A stretch of 42,170 bases of DNA from Branchiostoma floridae (taxonomy: Eukaryota > Chordata > Leptocardii > Amphioxiformes > Branchiostomatidae): the NCBI RefSeq assembly GCF_000003815.2, contig NC_049980.1:3278997-3321166 (forward strand). Reading direction: 5' to 3'. The notes under the pieces were generated by a model. It saw nothing but the letters and a program-made list of their open reading frames with translations, was not told where the DNA came from and searched no databases. The translations under genes and the position numbers were made by a program. Shown here piece by piece: positions 1 through 9,621 of the stretch. How positions within the stretch are numbered: position 1 is the stretch's first letter; the number at the start of each line of letters is the position of its first letter.

Positions 1-296
1 TATTGATATCTACAGGAAGAAAACCCACACGGATCAATACTTAAACTTTTAGTCTAACCACCCTTTGGACCATAAATTAGGGGTGATCCACACCCTGTTC
101 CATAGAGCGGAGACTATAATCACAGACCAACAAGACAGAGTAAGAGAGAAAGACCACGTGGTTCAGGCACTGAAAGTGTGCGGCTACCCAGATTGGGCGA
201 TTAAGAAGTCTCAACCAGGAAATAACACCACTCAAACCCAGTCTTCTACCAGAGCGAACAGAGGTGTAGTTGTTCTGCCCTATTTGAAAGGAACCT
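1..296 (+). pseudogene. Penelope-like element, end of reverse-transcriptase domain (5' piece of a split copy)
   Basis: Frame 2 reads through the C-terminal part of a Penelope-like RT: YRKKTHTDQYLNF, then LGVIHTLFHRAE, CGYPDWAIKKSQ and RGVVVLPYLKGT. These blocks normally sit between the RT core and the GIY-YIG endonuclease in this family. An in-frame TAG at 50-52 shows the copy is dead. Coding similarity stops after the Gly-Thr codons at 290-295, and the remainder resumes at 11,828, where SETLRR continues the same protein segment. The intervening 11.5 kb is an inserted LINE. An open frame runs on to 565, but that part is LINE 5' UTR read through by chance. Family assignment is by motif recognition. 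Confidence 0.85.
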
Positions 297-911
297 TTTG
301 GAGACTTAGTACGCATGCGCCGACATCGCTGGAGGCAAATTCTGTAGCTCTCGATTTTACCGTCTTTTATCTACTTTTACATGAGATACCAAGGCACAGT
401 TGGCAACATAGCTTTGAAAGTACAACAGAGACCTTGTTTTTAGTCGAAAGTAGAAGAATTTGGACCAATTTGGAGTACTTTGGAGCTGTTTGTGAAGAAG
501 CTTCGTCACCAGATCAGATCGACGCCATAACCAGTCCTCGGGCGGAAAAACCGCAACGGGAATAAGGAGCCCTCGCGGGTAAGTCTCGGTCCATTTTAAT
601 CAGCATAAGAGCTAAGATTATTCTGCACTTGGCCCTGCTTTAGATAATTGAACAGTAACGAGGATTGCTGTTGTATACTTGCTCGTTTGCTGGCGCCCTC
701 CCACTCTCAGTTTCAGTTGGCGGGAAAGTGGCCTGAACGAGTTAGCGTCTCCTGTCAACAATACGCCGGCTCATCGCATCGCATCGTATCCTGAGTCTGA
801 GCTTGAGCTAAAAGCTGCAACAAGCCGAAATCCACTCAGCAGTAGTGTACAAGAAAATATCGGTAAGCCCGTTCCAATTTATTCGTCAGCCGCAGCACTT
901 TTGAGGTAGTT
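297..911 (+). other. LINE 5' untranslated region
   Basis: This is non-coding sequence between the Penelope break and the ORF1 start. A 76-codon open frame (679-909) ends with TAG two bases before the ORF1 ATG and resembles nothing I know. It could be an upstream ORF but is more likely chance. No promoter motif is recognisable, although internal promoters are expected in 5' UTRs of this class. Confidence 0.6.
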
Positions 912-2360
912 ATGGAAATGTGGAGTCAGGTGGATGTATGTGGGTACAGCAGAGAGGTGGCCCTGGCTCTTCTACCCAAGTTGAAGATAACAGAACTCAG
1001 ACTGGAACTAGGAAGGAGGGGAATGATAGAGTCAGATGACCAAAGGAAAGCTAAAGGTGACATGACCGAAAAATTACGAAAACAAATGGAGAAAGAATAC
1101 GACGAGCTGGCTCAACTAAAAGAAACCTGGGCAAACGAACAAGTGGTAGAAGACGTTGAACATGAACAACTAATGACTAAATTGAGGAAATTAAGAGACA
1201 GTGTTACCAGTAATGTCGATGATGATAACATGGAGCAAGTAGAAAATCTGTCAGAAACTATTTCTGAAGAACAAACACAAGAGAGAACGCAGTCTTTCAC
1301 TGATCACTGTCTTCTATGCGAGACACCTGTGGAGATTAATGATCGCGTATGCACAACATGCAGAAGTCTTTCTGAGACTGTTAAACGACTAGCTGGCTCA
1401 GTTAAACAGATCCAGGCAGAGGTTAAGTCCCTGAAAGAAACAGACACATGTTATACACACGAGAGCAACATGACACAAGAACACACTTCTACTGATTGGC
1501 ATACAGTAGAGGGAAGAAGTACTCAAAGAATGCTGGTGAGAAACATGGGTACAGAAATTAGTACCTCAAATCGCTTCTCCCCTCTGGAGACCTCAGTAGA
1601 ACAGGAAGAGTCTGGATCCACAAACGATCAAGATCTAGCTGAACTGGCACAGAAACAAGCGCATCAAATCAATATGTACAGGAAAAAACAGCAAACTAGA
1701 TTTTACAACGCCAAGGGCCCAGGAAAAGTTGTCATCTTAGGCGACTCTATGATTAAACACTTGAAGGGAAATAAACTGTCAAGATTTAACAATGTCAAGT
1801 GCTTCACCCATCGCGGTGCACGAATCGAAGAATTGCTTACTCCGGCGCGTAAAATCTTGCAAGAAGAAAAACCTTCCACAGTGATCGTACACGCCGGCAC
1901 AAACAACAACAATGACCCAGAGCACGTAATCATCAACAAAACCCATCACCTGGCAACGACACTCCAACAGGCAGGTGTGGCAAGGATTGCACTCTCTGGA
2001 ATAATTGGGAGAGCCAATGGGGATAGCGAACGGACATGCCGCATCAATCTGGGCGTGGCGCAGGTATGCAGGAACAATGGCTGGCAGTACATAGACAACA
2101 ACAACATCGGTCCGCACTATCTCAGCTCGGATGGCGTACACCTCAACAGGAGTGGAACAATTCTCCTCGCAAAGAACATGATCGCCTATTTGAGAGGTGA
2201 CCGACAAGGGAGAACGCGCATAGGAACATCATATGCTGACGCTTTGAGGATTCCAGCAACGTCAACCCGGGATTTTCACGGACGAGGGATCCCGCCGAGC
2301 AGGTGGAAACACAGAACCGCGGAACAGATACGGCTCTTGAGACTAGCTCAGAGACTGTAA
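912..2360 (+). CDS. LINE ORF1 protein: SAP-like, Cys-rich and SGNH-hydrolase domains
   Basis: 482 aa. Residues 24-60 (LKITELRLELGRRGM then GDMTEKLRKQM) look like a SAP nucleic-acid-binding helix pair. A charged, probably coiled-coil stretch follows (60-125). C133-x2-C136-x10-C147-x2-C150 is a possible zinc site. Residues 272-428 form an SGNH/GDSL hydrolase: GDSM with nucleophile Ser279, HAGTNN (327-332), and SSDGVHL with Asp407 and His410. An esterase in ORF1 is documented for CR1-like LINEs; ORF1 proteins in general bind the RNA. The ATG lies in TTATGGAAATG, with a second Met two codons later. The last 58 nt overlap ORF2 in another frame. All blocks I expect for the hydrolase are present. 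Confidence 0.9.
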   Translation: MEMWSQVDVCGYSREVALALLPKLKITELRLELGRRGMIESDDQRKAKGDMTEKLRKQMEKEYDELAQLKETWANEQVVEDVEHEQLMTKLRKLRDSVTSNVDDDNMEQVENLSETISEEQTQERTQSFTDHCLLCETPVEINDRVCTTCRSLSETVKRLAGSVKQIQAEVKSLKETDTCYTHESNMTQEHTSTDWHTVEGRSTQRMLVRNMGTEISTSNRFSPLETSVEQEESGSTNDQDLAELAQKQAHQINMYRKKQQTRFYNAKGPGKVVILGDSMIKHLKGNKLSRFNNVKCFTHRGARIEELLTPARKILQEEKPSTVIVHAGTNNNNDPEHVIINKTHHLATTLQQAGVARIALSGIIGRANGDSERTCRINLGVAQVCRNNGWQYIDNNNIGPHYLSSDGVHLNRSGTILLAKNMIAYLRGDRQGRTRIGTSYADALRIPATSTRDFHGRGIPPSRWKHRTAEQIRLLRLAQRL

Positions 2361-3891
2361 TACCAGATTGTATTTCTAGTAGTGACAAGACTCAGGACAC
2401 AATACCTATAACTTTATTTGATCATGACAGAAATATCAAAGTTACCTCATGGAATGTGCATGGTCTCAAAAGTAAACTTCATGATGAAGACTTTGAAAAC
2501 TTCCTAAAAGAATGTGATATTGTAGGTCTACAAGAGACATGGGGTAACGACAATGACGACTTCTCAGTTGATGGTTTTGTTGTTTATACGAGTAACAGAA
2601 TTAAAAGTAAAAGAGCCATTAGAAATTCGGGGGGCATTGCCTTATATGTCAGGGAAGAAATTAAAGAAGGGGTTACTTGCCTTCCCAGCAAATCTAAGAA
2701 CATTATTTGGTGTGTATTAGATAAGGACTTCTTTCAATGGGAGGTGAGCTTATTGATCGGTACGGTGTACGTTTCTCCGGCGGGATCACCCGCTCATGAG
2801 ATAGAGGACGTTTTCCAAATTGTAGAAACTGAATTGTCACAGTACGCTGCGAAACTAGATGATTGTGATTATATGATAATGGGAGATTTCAATGCACGAA
2901 CTGGGAATTTACACGACTATGTTGATGAAAAAGATGATGATGATATGTTCGTCCCTCTCCCAACAAATTACCCATCTGACACAGCGATGCCCCAGAGGAC
3001 GTCTCAAGATACACATATAAACAGTTTTGGACTGAACTTGATTAATTTATGTAGGGCTACAAATTTGAGGATTGCGAACGGCCGGCTGTTTGCCGACAAA
3101 GATACAGGCAGTTTTACATGTTTTCAAACTCATACACAGTCCACACAGGGAAGTCCGGGAAAAAGTGTGGTAGACTATCTGTTAGCGAAAGATACTATGC
3201 TTGAAAAGATTACAGATTTTAGGGTAGAAACCAAAATAGAGTCAGACCATTTACCACTTGTTTTTACAATACCGACCGGAAATCGTCTTCCACCCAAGAC
3301 AGAAGCCAGTCCCGACTCAGACACCATCTCATCAACCCGTTATAAGTGGAACCATGACAGAGCACAAGAGTTTAGAAGTACACTGCAGGGGCAAACTGTA
3401 CAGACGCTTTTGAGGGAAATAGAATCAGACTTGGAAAGAAACGAAATAGATCTAGCTGTCGAAAAAATCAGCCTAACATTGGAAACGGCGGCTGCGAGCA
3501 TGAAAATTACTAACTCAGTTAAGTCAGGGAAACAGTCGGTATCCAACAGGAAATGTTGGTTTGATAAGGACTGTAAACGAACTAAACATGAAGCGAGTAA
3601 AAGGCTACATAAGTATAGACGGGAACGAAGCGAACAGAATTGGAAGATGTTTAAACAAGCTAAGATGGAGTACAAAGCTTTGGTCAAGGCTAAACGTAGA
3701 GCCCACGCAGCGAAGCTTAGAACAAAATTAAAAAATTTACACAGGGACCCTAAAGAATTTTGGACGCTTGTAAGGGGAAAAAGGATAAGTACGATAGGTA
3801 ATATAAGTGCCCAGGAATTTGCAAATTTTTTTGAGGAACTCTATGCTGGAGGGGTAGAAAGTAGTCCTGATGAGGAAGATATAAACTTCTC
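2303..3891 (+). pseudogene. LINE ORF2, N-terminal part: APE-type endonuclease (split by insertion)
   Basis: About 530 codons in frame 2. The APE endonuclease motifs are in order: TSWNVHG (Asn51), LQETW (Glu78), GDFNAR (194-199), VVDYLLA and SDHLPLV (Asp315-His316). This domain nicks the target DNA to prime reverse transcription. A basic linker follows. The open frame begins at a GTG (2303) inside the end of ORF1, and there is no ATG before Met191, which lies within the endonuclease. Translation must therefore be coupled to ORF1 or use a non-AUG start. The LINE sequence stops in INFS at about 3891; the apparent continuation to TAG at 3956-3958 belongs to the inserted element. Confidence 0.9.
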
Positions 3892-3980
3892 TTCTTCGCA
3901 AGCTCCGAAGAGAACTACGTTTTCCGACTATTTCACAGACAAGTACACACACCGTTAGGGTAGTGAGCTCACCGTCACGA
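3887..3980 (+). repeat. Shared left terminus, copy L1
   Basis: This 94-bp segment is identical by eye to 5873-5966. It starts TTCTCTTCTTCGCAAGC and contains the subterminal block GTTTTCCGAC at 3919-3928 and CAGACAAGT at 3936-3944. Confidence 0.9.
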
Positions 3981-4400
3981 GTACGGTCGGGCATTTATTG
4001 ACTCATCAGTCTCAACAACAGGACAACTTCTGTTTTACACATCGGTTCATCAGTGTTAACAACAGTGTTAACAACTTCTGTTTACACATTGTTGTTCTCA
4101 TATCTACGACTCCAAGCATATCTTGCTACAAGCTGGCGACCGTTTATCCTGGTTGCCACATTGTTATAGTCAATATCGAACTGGACGGTTAAACCGAGGC
4201 TCTGTCCAGCGGATGTTCAACGTATCCTGACTTGCATCTACCTCTGAAGTTACAGTAAGTCATCGGAAAGCTTATCGTTTAACATAAGGCAACACATTGC
4301 CATAACAATGTTGCAAAATCTACGACATTGGCTATAAATAAGTACGCAGATACTTAAACATCAGCCAAGAGGGGGATATCCCACAATGACGCTTACACAA
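3981..4400. other. E1 interior, left part: no recognised feature
   Basis: AT-leaning non-coding sequence with a local repeat of GTGTTAACAACA/TTCTG units at about 4053-4082. No convincing ORF or RNA gene is visible. Confidence 0.5.
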
Positions 4401-4409
4401 CAGCATGAC

Positions 4410-5397
4410 GGGTTTACGGAAAAGCCTGGGCCCAGCAGGCTAGCCTGCAGGCTAGCCAGGCCACCTTTTTTGGGCCCCAAGGCTATGGATGGGGTTTGGG
4501 CCCATATTTTTTTTTGGGTAACCAACAATTTCATTGCATGCAGGGTGCATTGGACAGAAGGCCACAGTTTGGTCATATCTATGGGGATTGGGTTTGGTTT
4601 ACAATTACAGCAATGAACAATCAACATCCAGAACAGTAACCCCCAGGCTTAGTGTATTTACTTTTCCTTCGACTATGATAACTGCCAGTCATTCCTACAA
4701 TACTTATAGTGGCTATCAGTTATGGTCCTGCATGAGAGAAACGGATAACACAAACAACAGTACACATCATATACAACCCCTTCCCCCTCAGTAGTGGCAA
4801 GGTGAGTGGCAAGGTATTGGACCTAGCAGAGCATGGGGCATTTAAGAAACATACAGGTTGACACATAAAAACACGTAACATACATCCATTCCTGCATCTT
4901 AATGCTAGCTGACACTTGATGGTTGGGACATATGTTTCAAATTTGATGTTTTGGCAAACAGCCCTCATCCTAGGGGACCAACAGTTGTCTTGGGTTACCA
5001 CTGACCCAGTTTTTCCACAATTAGCAAGGAAATTTCATAAGAGTCCCAACAATCCTTTCTGTACTTATTAGGCCTGACTGGAAGCATAACTAAAGAGAAC
5101 ATACTGTGCTCATATCTCAAAGAACTGTGGATGCTGGTTGTTGGAATTTAGTTTATGATTGTTTTCTTCCAGTCTTGGGTGAGTTGTTCTTTGCAAGCGG
5201 CCCCAGCACTGAATATGATCAACTGTTACCTTTCCCCATCCCACCCACAGCTGGAATTGTCACTGACCCAGTTTTTACTAACTTAAAGGAAAAACTTCAG
5301 CTACAGGCTAAACCCCATGCATAGCCTTGGGGCCCAGAAAAGGTAGTCTTTCAGGCTAGCCAGCCCAGCTCCTGGGCCCAGGCTTTTCCGTAAACCC
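4410..5397 (+). mobile_element. 988-bp inverted-repeat transposon nested in E1 (hAT- or MULE-like)
   Basis: The ends are inverted copies over roughly 85-90 bp: GGGTTTACGGAAAAGCCTGG at the left and its complement at the right, followed inward by GGGCCC and GGCTAGCC blocks. CAGCATGAC flanks both sides (4401-4409 and 5398-5406). That is a 9-bp target duplication with perfect ends, or 8 bp if the last C belongs to the element. hAT elements make 8 bp and Mutator-like ones 9-10 bp, so the superfamily is open. Near the left end, a 20-bp perfect palindrome GGCTAGCCTGCAGGCTAGCC lies at 4439-4458. No transposase ORF is present; the interior holds two related stretches around CACTGACCCAGTTTTT at about 4998 and 5262. 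Confidence 0.85.
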
Positions 5398-5406
5398 CAG
5401 CATGAC

Positions 5407-5726
5407 CAACACCTCGGAGGAACAGCACTCAAGTCAGTAGGTCTAAGTTGCATACTTGCATATCAAACTTCAATTCATAACAGAACGTACAAGAGGCCAG
5501 TATGCGCCACACAGGGGCTCAACTTTCACACACACATCTTCTGAATCCCACAAGCGGTTACTCTGTGAGCACAAACAATAGCGGAAGGGTTTGATCTCTC
5601 TCAGATTTCTTAGAGACTAGGTTAAGTTACAACTGAGCTCAAAAGCTATAGCAGAAACAGACCATACAGTATAATTAACAACATGAGCGTCTTGAAGTCA
5701 GATATGTGAGGGTAGGGTTGGGTGGG
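5407..5726. other. E1 interior, right part: no recognised feature
   Basis: Non-coding sequence between the nested inverted-repeat element and the shared right terminus. I see no ORF, RNA or repeat to report. Confidence 0.5.
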
Positions 5727-5877
5727 AAATATGACCGTACTAAGTGAAGGAGAAGCCACGAATGACCTACATGGGAGATGGGGGAAAGGTCAGAGGGTAA
5801 ATGGGGTCAGAGGGATAAGCATCAGGGTAGGGGGACACGTGACTTGTCTGCTCAGCCGTCGGAAAACTTGAATTCTC
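5727..5877 (+). repeat. Shared right terminus, copy R1
   Basis: This 151-bp segment matches 9471-9621 by eye. It ends GTCGGAAAACTTGAATTCTC, with the inverted-repeat block ACTTGTCTG just inside. It abuts left terminus L2 directly, sharing TTCTC. Confidence 0.9.
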
Positions 5878-5966
5878 TTCTTCGCAAGCTCCGAAGAGAA
5901 CTACGTTTTCCGACTATTTCACAGACAAGTACACACACCGTTAGGGTAGTGAGCTCACCGTCACGA
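5873..5966 (+). repeat. Shared left terminus, copy L2
   Basis: Second copy of the 94-bp left terminus, directly joined to R1. It diverges from L1 right after CCGTCACGA. Confidence 0.9.
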
Positions 5967-6559
5967 CGAAAAAGGATAGAAGAAGGGAGAGGGGTTAAGA
6001 AGGGGGGTAGAGACTGGATGGCAGAGGGAGAACTGGCCTGACGCTCAACAGTATTTAACTCACGGTACAAGTAGTAGTGGGCTAGTTAATATATAAGTTA
6101 CAATCTGGGAACTGGTGAGAACAGAAGGTGTAAAGTCTTTATAATGGCGTTAAAAGAGCTAAACAGCCGCCGTAAGTTCATGATATAAGGTAATCCAAAG
6201 TTACACGGTGTTGGAACTGTTGACACCTCCTGGCGAGCTTTGGAGTTCGAGATATAACTTAAGTCCGTTCCGTTCGCGCATACAGCTCAAGGCGTTCGAT
6301 TTACTAGTCACTCGCGGGTAATCCATCAACGTCATAGCGATACAGTCCTGACTGGTGCGATGATCATGACAGGATTCAAGTTGAACCGTCCGGCAATTGT
6401 CCCATGTCAACCACGCATGACTGCCACCACAGGCTTCTCTTGTGCAGGTTGATGTCTCAATGATAATCCACGTACGGAGGCCTCCATCCAAGTCCCGCCA
6501 CACTTGTTGGTCCGTCATACTCATCAGGTACAAGTCCAACGTTCTCGGTTGAATGTAAG

Positions 6560-7012
6560 GGTCAACACGGGGGTTGTAGCTCGTACCGGAAGTACATCGA
6601 CCGCACAGGGGATGACACTTCCGGCAAAAAATTGAAGTACATCCACACGGGGGCTGACACTTCGGTAAAGCCTCAAGTTCAAATCCACACGGGGGTAAGC
6701 ACTACAGTAAAGTTTCAACTGAGTCCTCACAGGGGACTGCACTCACGAGAGTGAAGTGTCTCCACACGGGGGAGCACACCTCAATTCACCTTCACGTACA
6801 TTCACATGTCAGGGAAGGGGGAGGGGTTGTACTCACGACAGTGAAGTGTCTCCGCACGGGGGAGCACACCTCAAGTCACCTTCGCGTACATTCACATGTC
6901 AGGGAAGGGGGGGGGGGTGCATTCACGGCAGTGAAGTGTCTCCACACGGGGAAGCACACCTCAAGTCACCTTCGCGTACATTCACATGTCATGGAAGCGG
7001 GAGGAGTAAAAA
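6560..7012 (+). repeat. Minisatellite of CACACGGGGG boxes passing into a 90-bp triplication
   Basis: CACACGGGG-like boxes begin near 6564, 6603, 6643, 6684, 6727 and 6763, about 36-43 bp apart and diverged. The last unit then expands into three 90-bp repeats (GTGAAGTGTCTCC at 6751, 6841 and 6931), which also carry TACATTCACATGTCA. The 90-bp period is a multiple of three, so open frames arise by chance; they are not treated as genes. Confidence 0.85.
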
Positions 7013-8288
7013 GGCATGGGGGTGAGGGATGCCGGGTGGGGAGGATAGAACAAGGCGGGTGGTGGGAGGGAGAGGGGTCAGGAGGACAAAGTTTTCCGGA
7101 TAATAGCAGGTAAGAGCAGACCTAACCTGCGGGTGAGAATCATTCCGTCAAAAGAGTAAACAGACAATGACCTTGTAGGATGGTATAGAATAGCTGTCAA
7201 TGTGTCTGTAAGAGTGATATAGATAACATTATAAACCGGAAGGAAGAACCTGTCAAATAAGGTATAGTCAGATACACCAAGGAGTTTCATTAAAATATAT
7301 ATATCGCATCACTCCGTATACCTTGACAGCCAGCAATGGTACACGGCCTGAAAGACAAGGCTGCTGTACAAGAACTCCTTGGAAGCTCATTCGGAAGATT
7401 AGTCCTACTACATGTGTCATGCATATGTATCACACGAAAACACGCAAAACGTCAAGGAAGGGTGTTTAAAGTTAACGCAGGTTGTCGGGGGTTCTGCGAG
7501 AGCTAGAAGAGAAGAGGAATAAAAGGGATATGTTCATAATAATTACCACATTCCCACAGGTGTGTGGCCTTGAATGAAAGTTGTGGAGGGGAGAGTAAAC
7601 AATCGTAATTGTAAGGAGGAAGTAGATCTAGACTGACGGTCATCATCACGGTTGGGGGTAGTGTCAGGGAAGTCTCCCGTTACTGGGCAATCACCCTCGT
7701 AAAGGGAAGAATGTGTGAAATAGCTGTGATCAAATTATACAGAGGCCAATAATTGGATTAGCAAGCACAGTACCGTAGATGTAGTAGAGTGTTACATAAA
7801 CAAGCACACAGAGTGCAGGCGAATTGTAGTATACAACGGGAGAACCTGGCGTCAAAGTCCTAGGTATGCGTCAGGAGATGGGGCTGGGTAAAGACGGGAT
7901 TGAAGGGGACTTAGGGAAGTGGGTAGGATGGATAGAAAATGCTAGTTGTGGCAGAGGCCGGGAAAGGTCATACCTGCAGTGAGAAACCAATCGTCACAAA
8001 ACAAATGTCAAGCCTGGAAGAATGGCCACAGGACAGAAGTGAATGTCTGCGTAATGTCTCAGTACAAACAGCGGCTCACAAGGTAGACTAGCGGTATAAA
8101 AATCAAGGAAAGTCAAATCAAGGACATAATACTCTTCAGGTCAATGCACACGCAGATCCCTTGTTCTACATCCACTCCGTTTTCCTTCGTAGAATCTGCA
8201 GAAATTAGAACGGTCTGAAAGGCGTAAGTTAGAAAGGATCAGAAAGGAGAACGAGCTGCAAGAAGGTACATGTATGATGTATGCATAT
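7013..8288. other. E2 interior, middle: no recognised feature
   Basis: G-rich non-coding sequence with degenerate internal similarity, for example the AATGTGTGAAATAGCT segment at about 7709 that recurs at about 8671. No ORF with recognisable content. Confidence 0.5.
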
Positions 8289-8552
8289 CAAGAATGTGCA
8301 CAGGGATATGTAAAGTAGGATCCACTCAGCTCTATCTTGTTGGCGAAGTAGGGGCTAAAAACGGGGAGGAAGGGGTAAATTGAGATCAATTGTCGTTTAT
8401 AAGGATCACCACGCTCCCAGCAAGAATGTGCACAGGGATATGTAAAGTAGGATCCACTCAGCTCTATCTTGTTGGCGAAGTAGGGGCTAAAAACGGGGAG
8501 GAAGGGGTAAATTGAGATCAATTGTCGTTTATAAGGATCACCACGCTCCCAG
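8289..8552 (+). repeat. Perfect 132-bp tandem duplication
   Basis: 8289-8420 and 8421-8552 appear identical, each running from CAAGAATGTGCACAGG to CCACGCTCCCAG. The unit is a multiple of three, which makes a doubled minus-strand open frame that I do not consider a gene. Confidence 0.9.
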
Positions 8553-9470
8553 GGATGGGTGGTCTGATGACACAATAGAGGGCAGTCTGGCAACTATTGT
8601 CACCATGGGCGGTGAGGATGTGCGTTGTCACTGAGGGACGTCTCGTCGCTGGAAAATCTCTCATAAAGAAAGGAATGTGTGAAATAGCTCAATGAACAAA
8701 ACCTGCTGCGTACATAAGAAGGCAAAAGATACCGCCATTAGTAGGGTAACCACACGAGACAAAAAACAGATGAAGTGCTCGTATCTGCAAAGAAGAATCA
8801 TACGTATACATCAAGATAATGATAAATAATAAAAAAAAATAAAAATAAAAATAAAATAAAAATTAGCGTCAGCGTCCTGTGGAAATTAAAAAGGGGCATC
8901 AAAGTTCTATGACCAAAAGTCAAGTAGAGTAATACACACGATGACAAGAAAACAGACATGTACATGCATACAAGATACGAGGGAGGGGGGAAGGGATAAG
9001 GGGAAAACCTGAGATGCAGCACTTCTCGACCAGCCTGCCTGGGGGAAGCTTCTCACGGGGATGGTCAAGTTGAGCCGGTCGGGCGGGGAGGTCGCAGCTC
9101 AGGACAAGGAATCCTCAGGGCTGGCGAGGTGAAGCACGCAGTTGTCACAGCAGAAGGGAGGCGCAAAACCAGCAAAATATCCATCCTGCTCCGGTCGGGT
9201 ACATGGAGTACAGCTCGGCGTGGAGAATCCGGATCCAAGGCAGTACTCTTCACGGCTGAGCGACAGTTTCTGACTGAAGGTAACCCAGAAGCGTATCGAA
9301 CTACAAGGCGAGTCCACACGAAGTAATCCAAGAGGATCCACAGCGTATAGAGGCACGAGGTTGCGGTACGGGAGAAGAGGTCTAAAAACAGGTCCTTAGT
9401 ACAAACAACGCAGACTAACAGAGGACAGGACACCATTAAAATATAAACTCAATAAGTCAGGAGCTCAACA
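8553..9470. other. E2 interior, right part: no recognised feature
   Basis: Contains an A-rich simple tract (about 8826-8865) and otherwise unremarkable sequence. Overlapping short open frames on both strands at 9065-9436 have no familiar motifs. Confidence 0.45.
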
Positions 9471-9621
9471 AAATATGACCGTACTAAGTGAAGGAGAAGC
9501 CACGAATGACCTACATGGGAGATGGGGGAAAGGTCAGAGGGTAAATGGGGTCAGAGGGATAAGCATCAGGGTAGGGGGACACGTGACTTGTCTGCTCAGC
9601 CGTCGGAAAACTTGAATTCTC
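9471..9621 (+). repeat. Shared right terminus, copy R2
   Basis: Second copy of the 151-bp right terminus. The LINE ORF2 frame resumes at its last bases (TTCTC at 9617-9621). Confidence 0.9.

Larger units (their letters stand above)
3892..5877 (+). mobile_element. Non-autonomous element E1 (rolling-circle/Helitron2-like candidate), 1,986 bp
   Basis: E1 is the first of two tandem elements inside LINE ORF2. Its left end (94 bp, 3887-3980) and right end (151 bp, 5727-5877) recur in E2, but the interiors are unrelated. The left end has a short hairpin (CTTCG...CGAAG), then GTTTTCCGAC-x7-CAGACAAGT about 20-50 bp in. The inverse of those two blocks, ACTTGTCTG-x7-GTCGGAAAAC, sits about 10 bp from the right end. 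Such offset inverted ends, variable interiors and head-to-tail tandems are known for Helitron2/Helentron elements. TTCTC occurs at every junction, so a 5-bp target duplication by a cut-and-paste element is the alternative. No transposase or Rep/helicase is encoded. Confidence 0.6.
5878..9621 (+). mobile_element. Non-autonomous element E2 (same ends as E1), 3,744 bp
   Basis: This is the second tandem element. Its left end (5873-5966) and right end (9471-9621) match E1, while about 3.5 kb of interior is unrelated to E1's. The interior is G-rich and non-coding. It holds a CACACGGGGG-box minisatellite (6560-7012), a perfect 132-bp tandem duplication (8289-8552), an A-rich tract near 8826-8865, and a dispersed AATGTGTGAAATAGCT motif (about 7709 and 8671). 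The open frames in it are short and repeat-driven. Identical ends with exchanged interiors suggest a family that gains and loses cargo, as Helitrons do. Confidence 0.6.

Noticed and set aside
65-565. 166-aa protein starting at 65
   Set aside because: Only the first about 77 residues are Penelope RT; the rest is LINE 5' UTR read in frame, and the start is a non-ATG codon after a stop.
3892-3958. C-terminal SSSQAPKRTTFSDYFTDKYTHR as part of LINE ORF2
   Set aside because: It is the left terminus of the inserted element, repeated at 5878; ORF2 resumes at 9617.
6751-7113. Plus-strand ORF with repeated HTGEHTS-like text resembling zinc-finger linkers
   Set aside because: Arises from a 90-bp minisatellite; no Cys/His pattern of a C2H2 finger.
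8288-8593. Minus-strand ORF with a 44-residue duplicated segment
   Set aside because: Created by the 132-bp tandem DNA duplication; no familiar motif.
9065-9436. Overlapping minus-strand ORFs in E2
   Set aside because: No conserved motifs, both frames open at once; looks like chance in GC-richer sequence.
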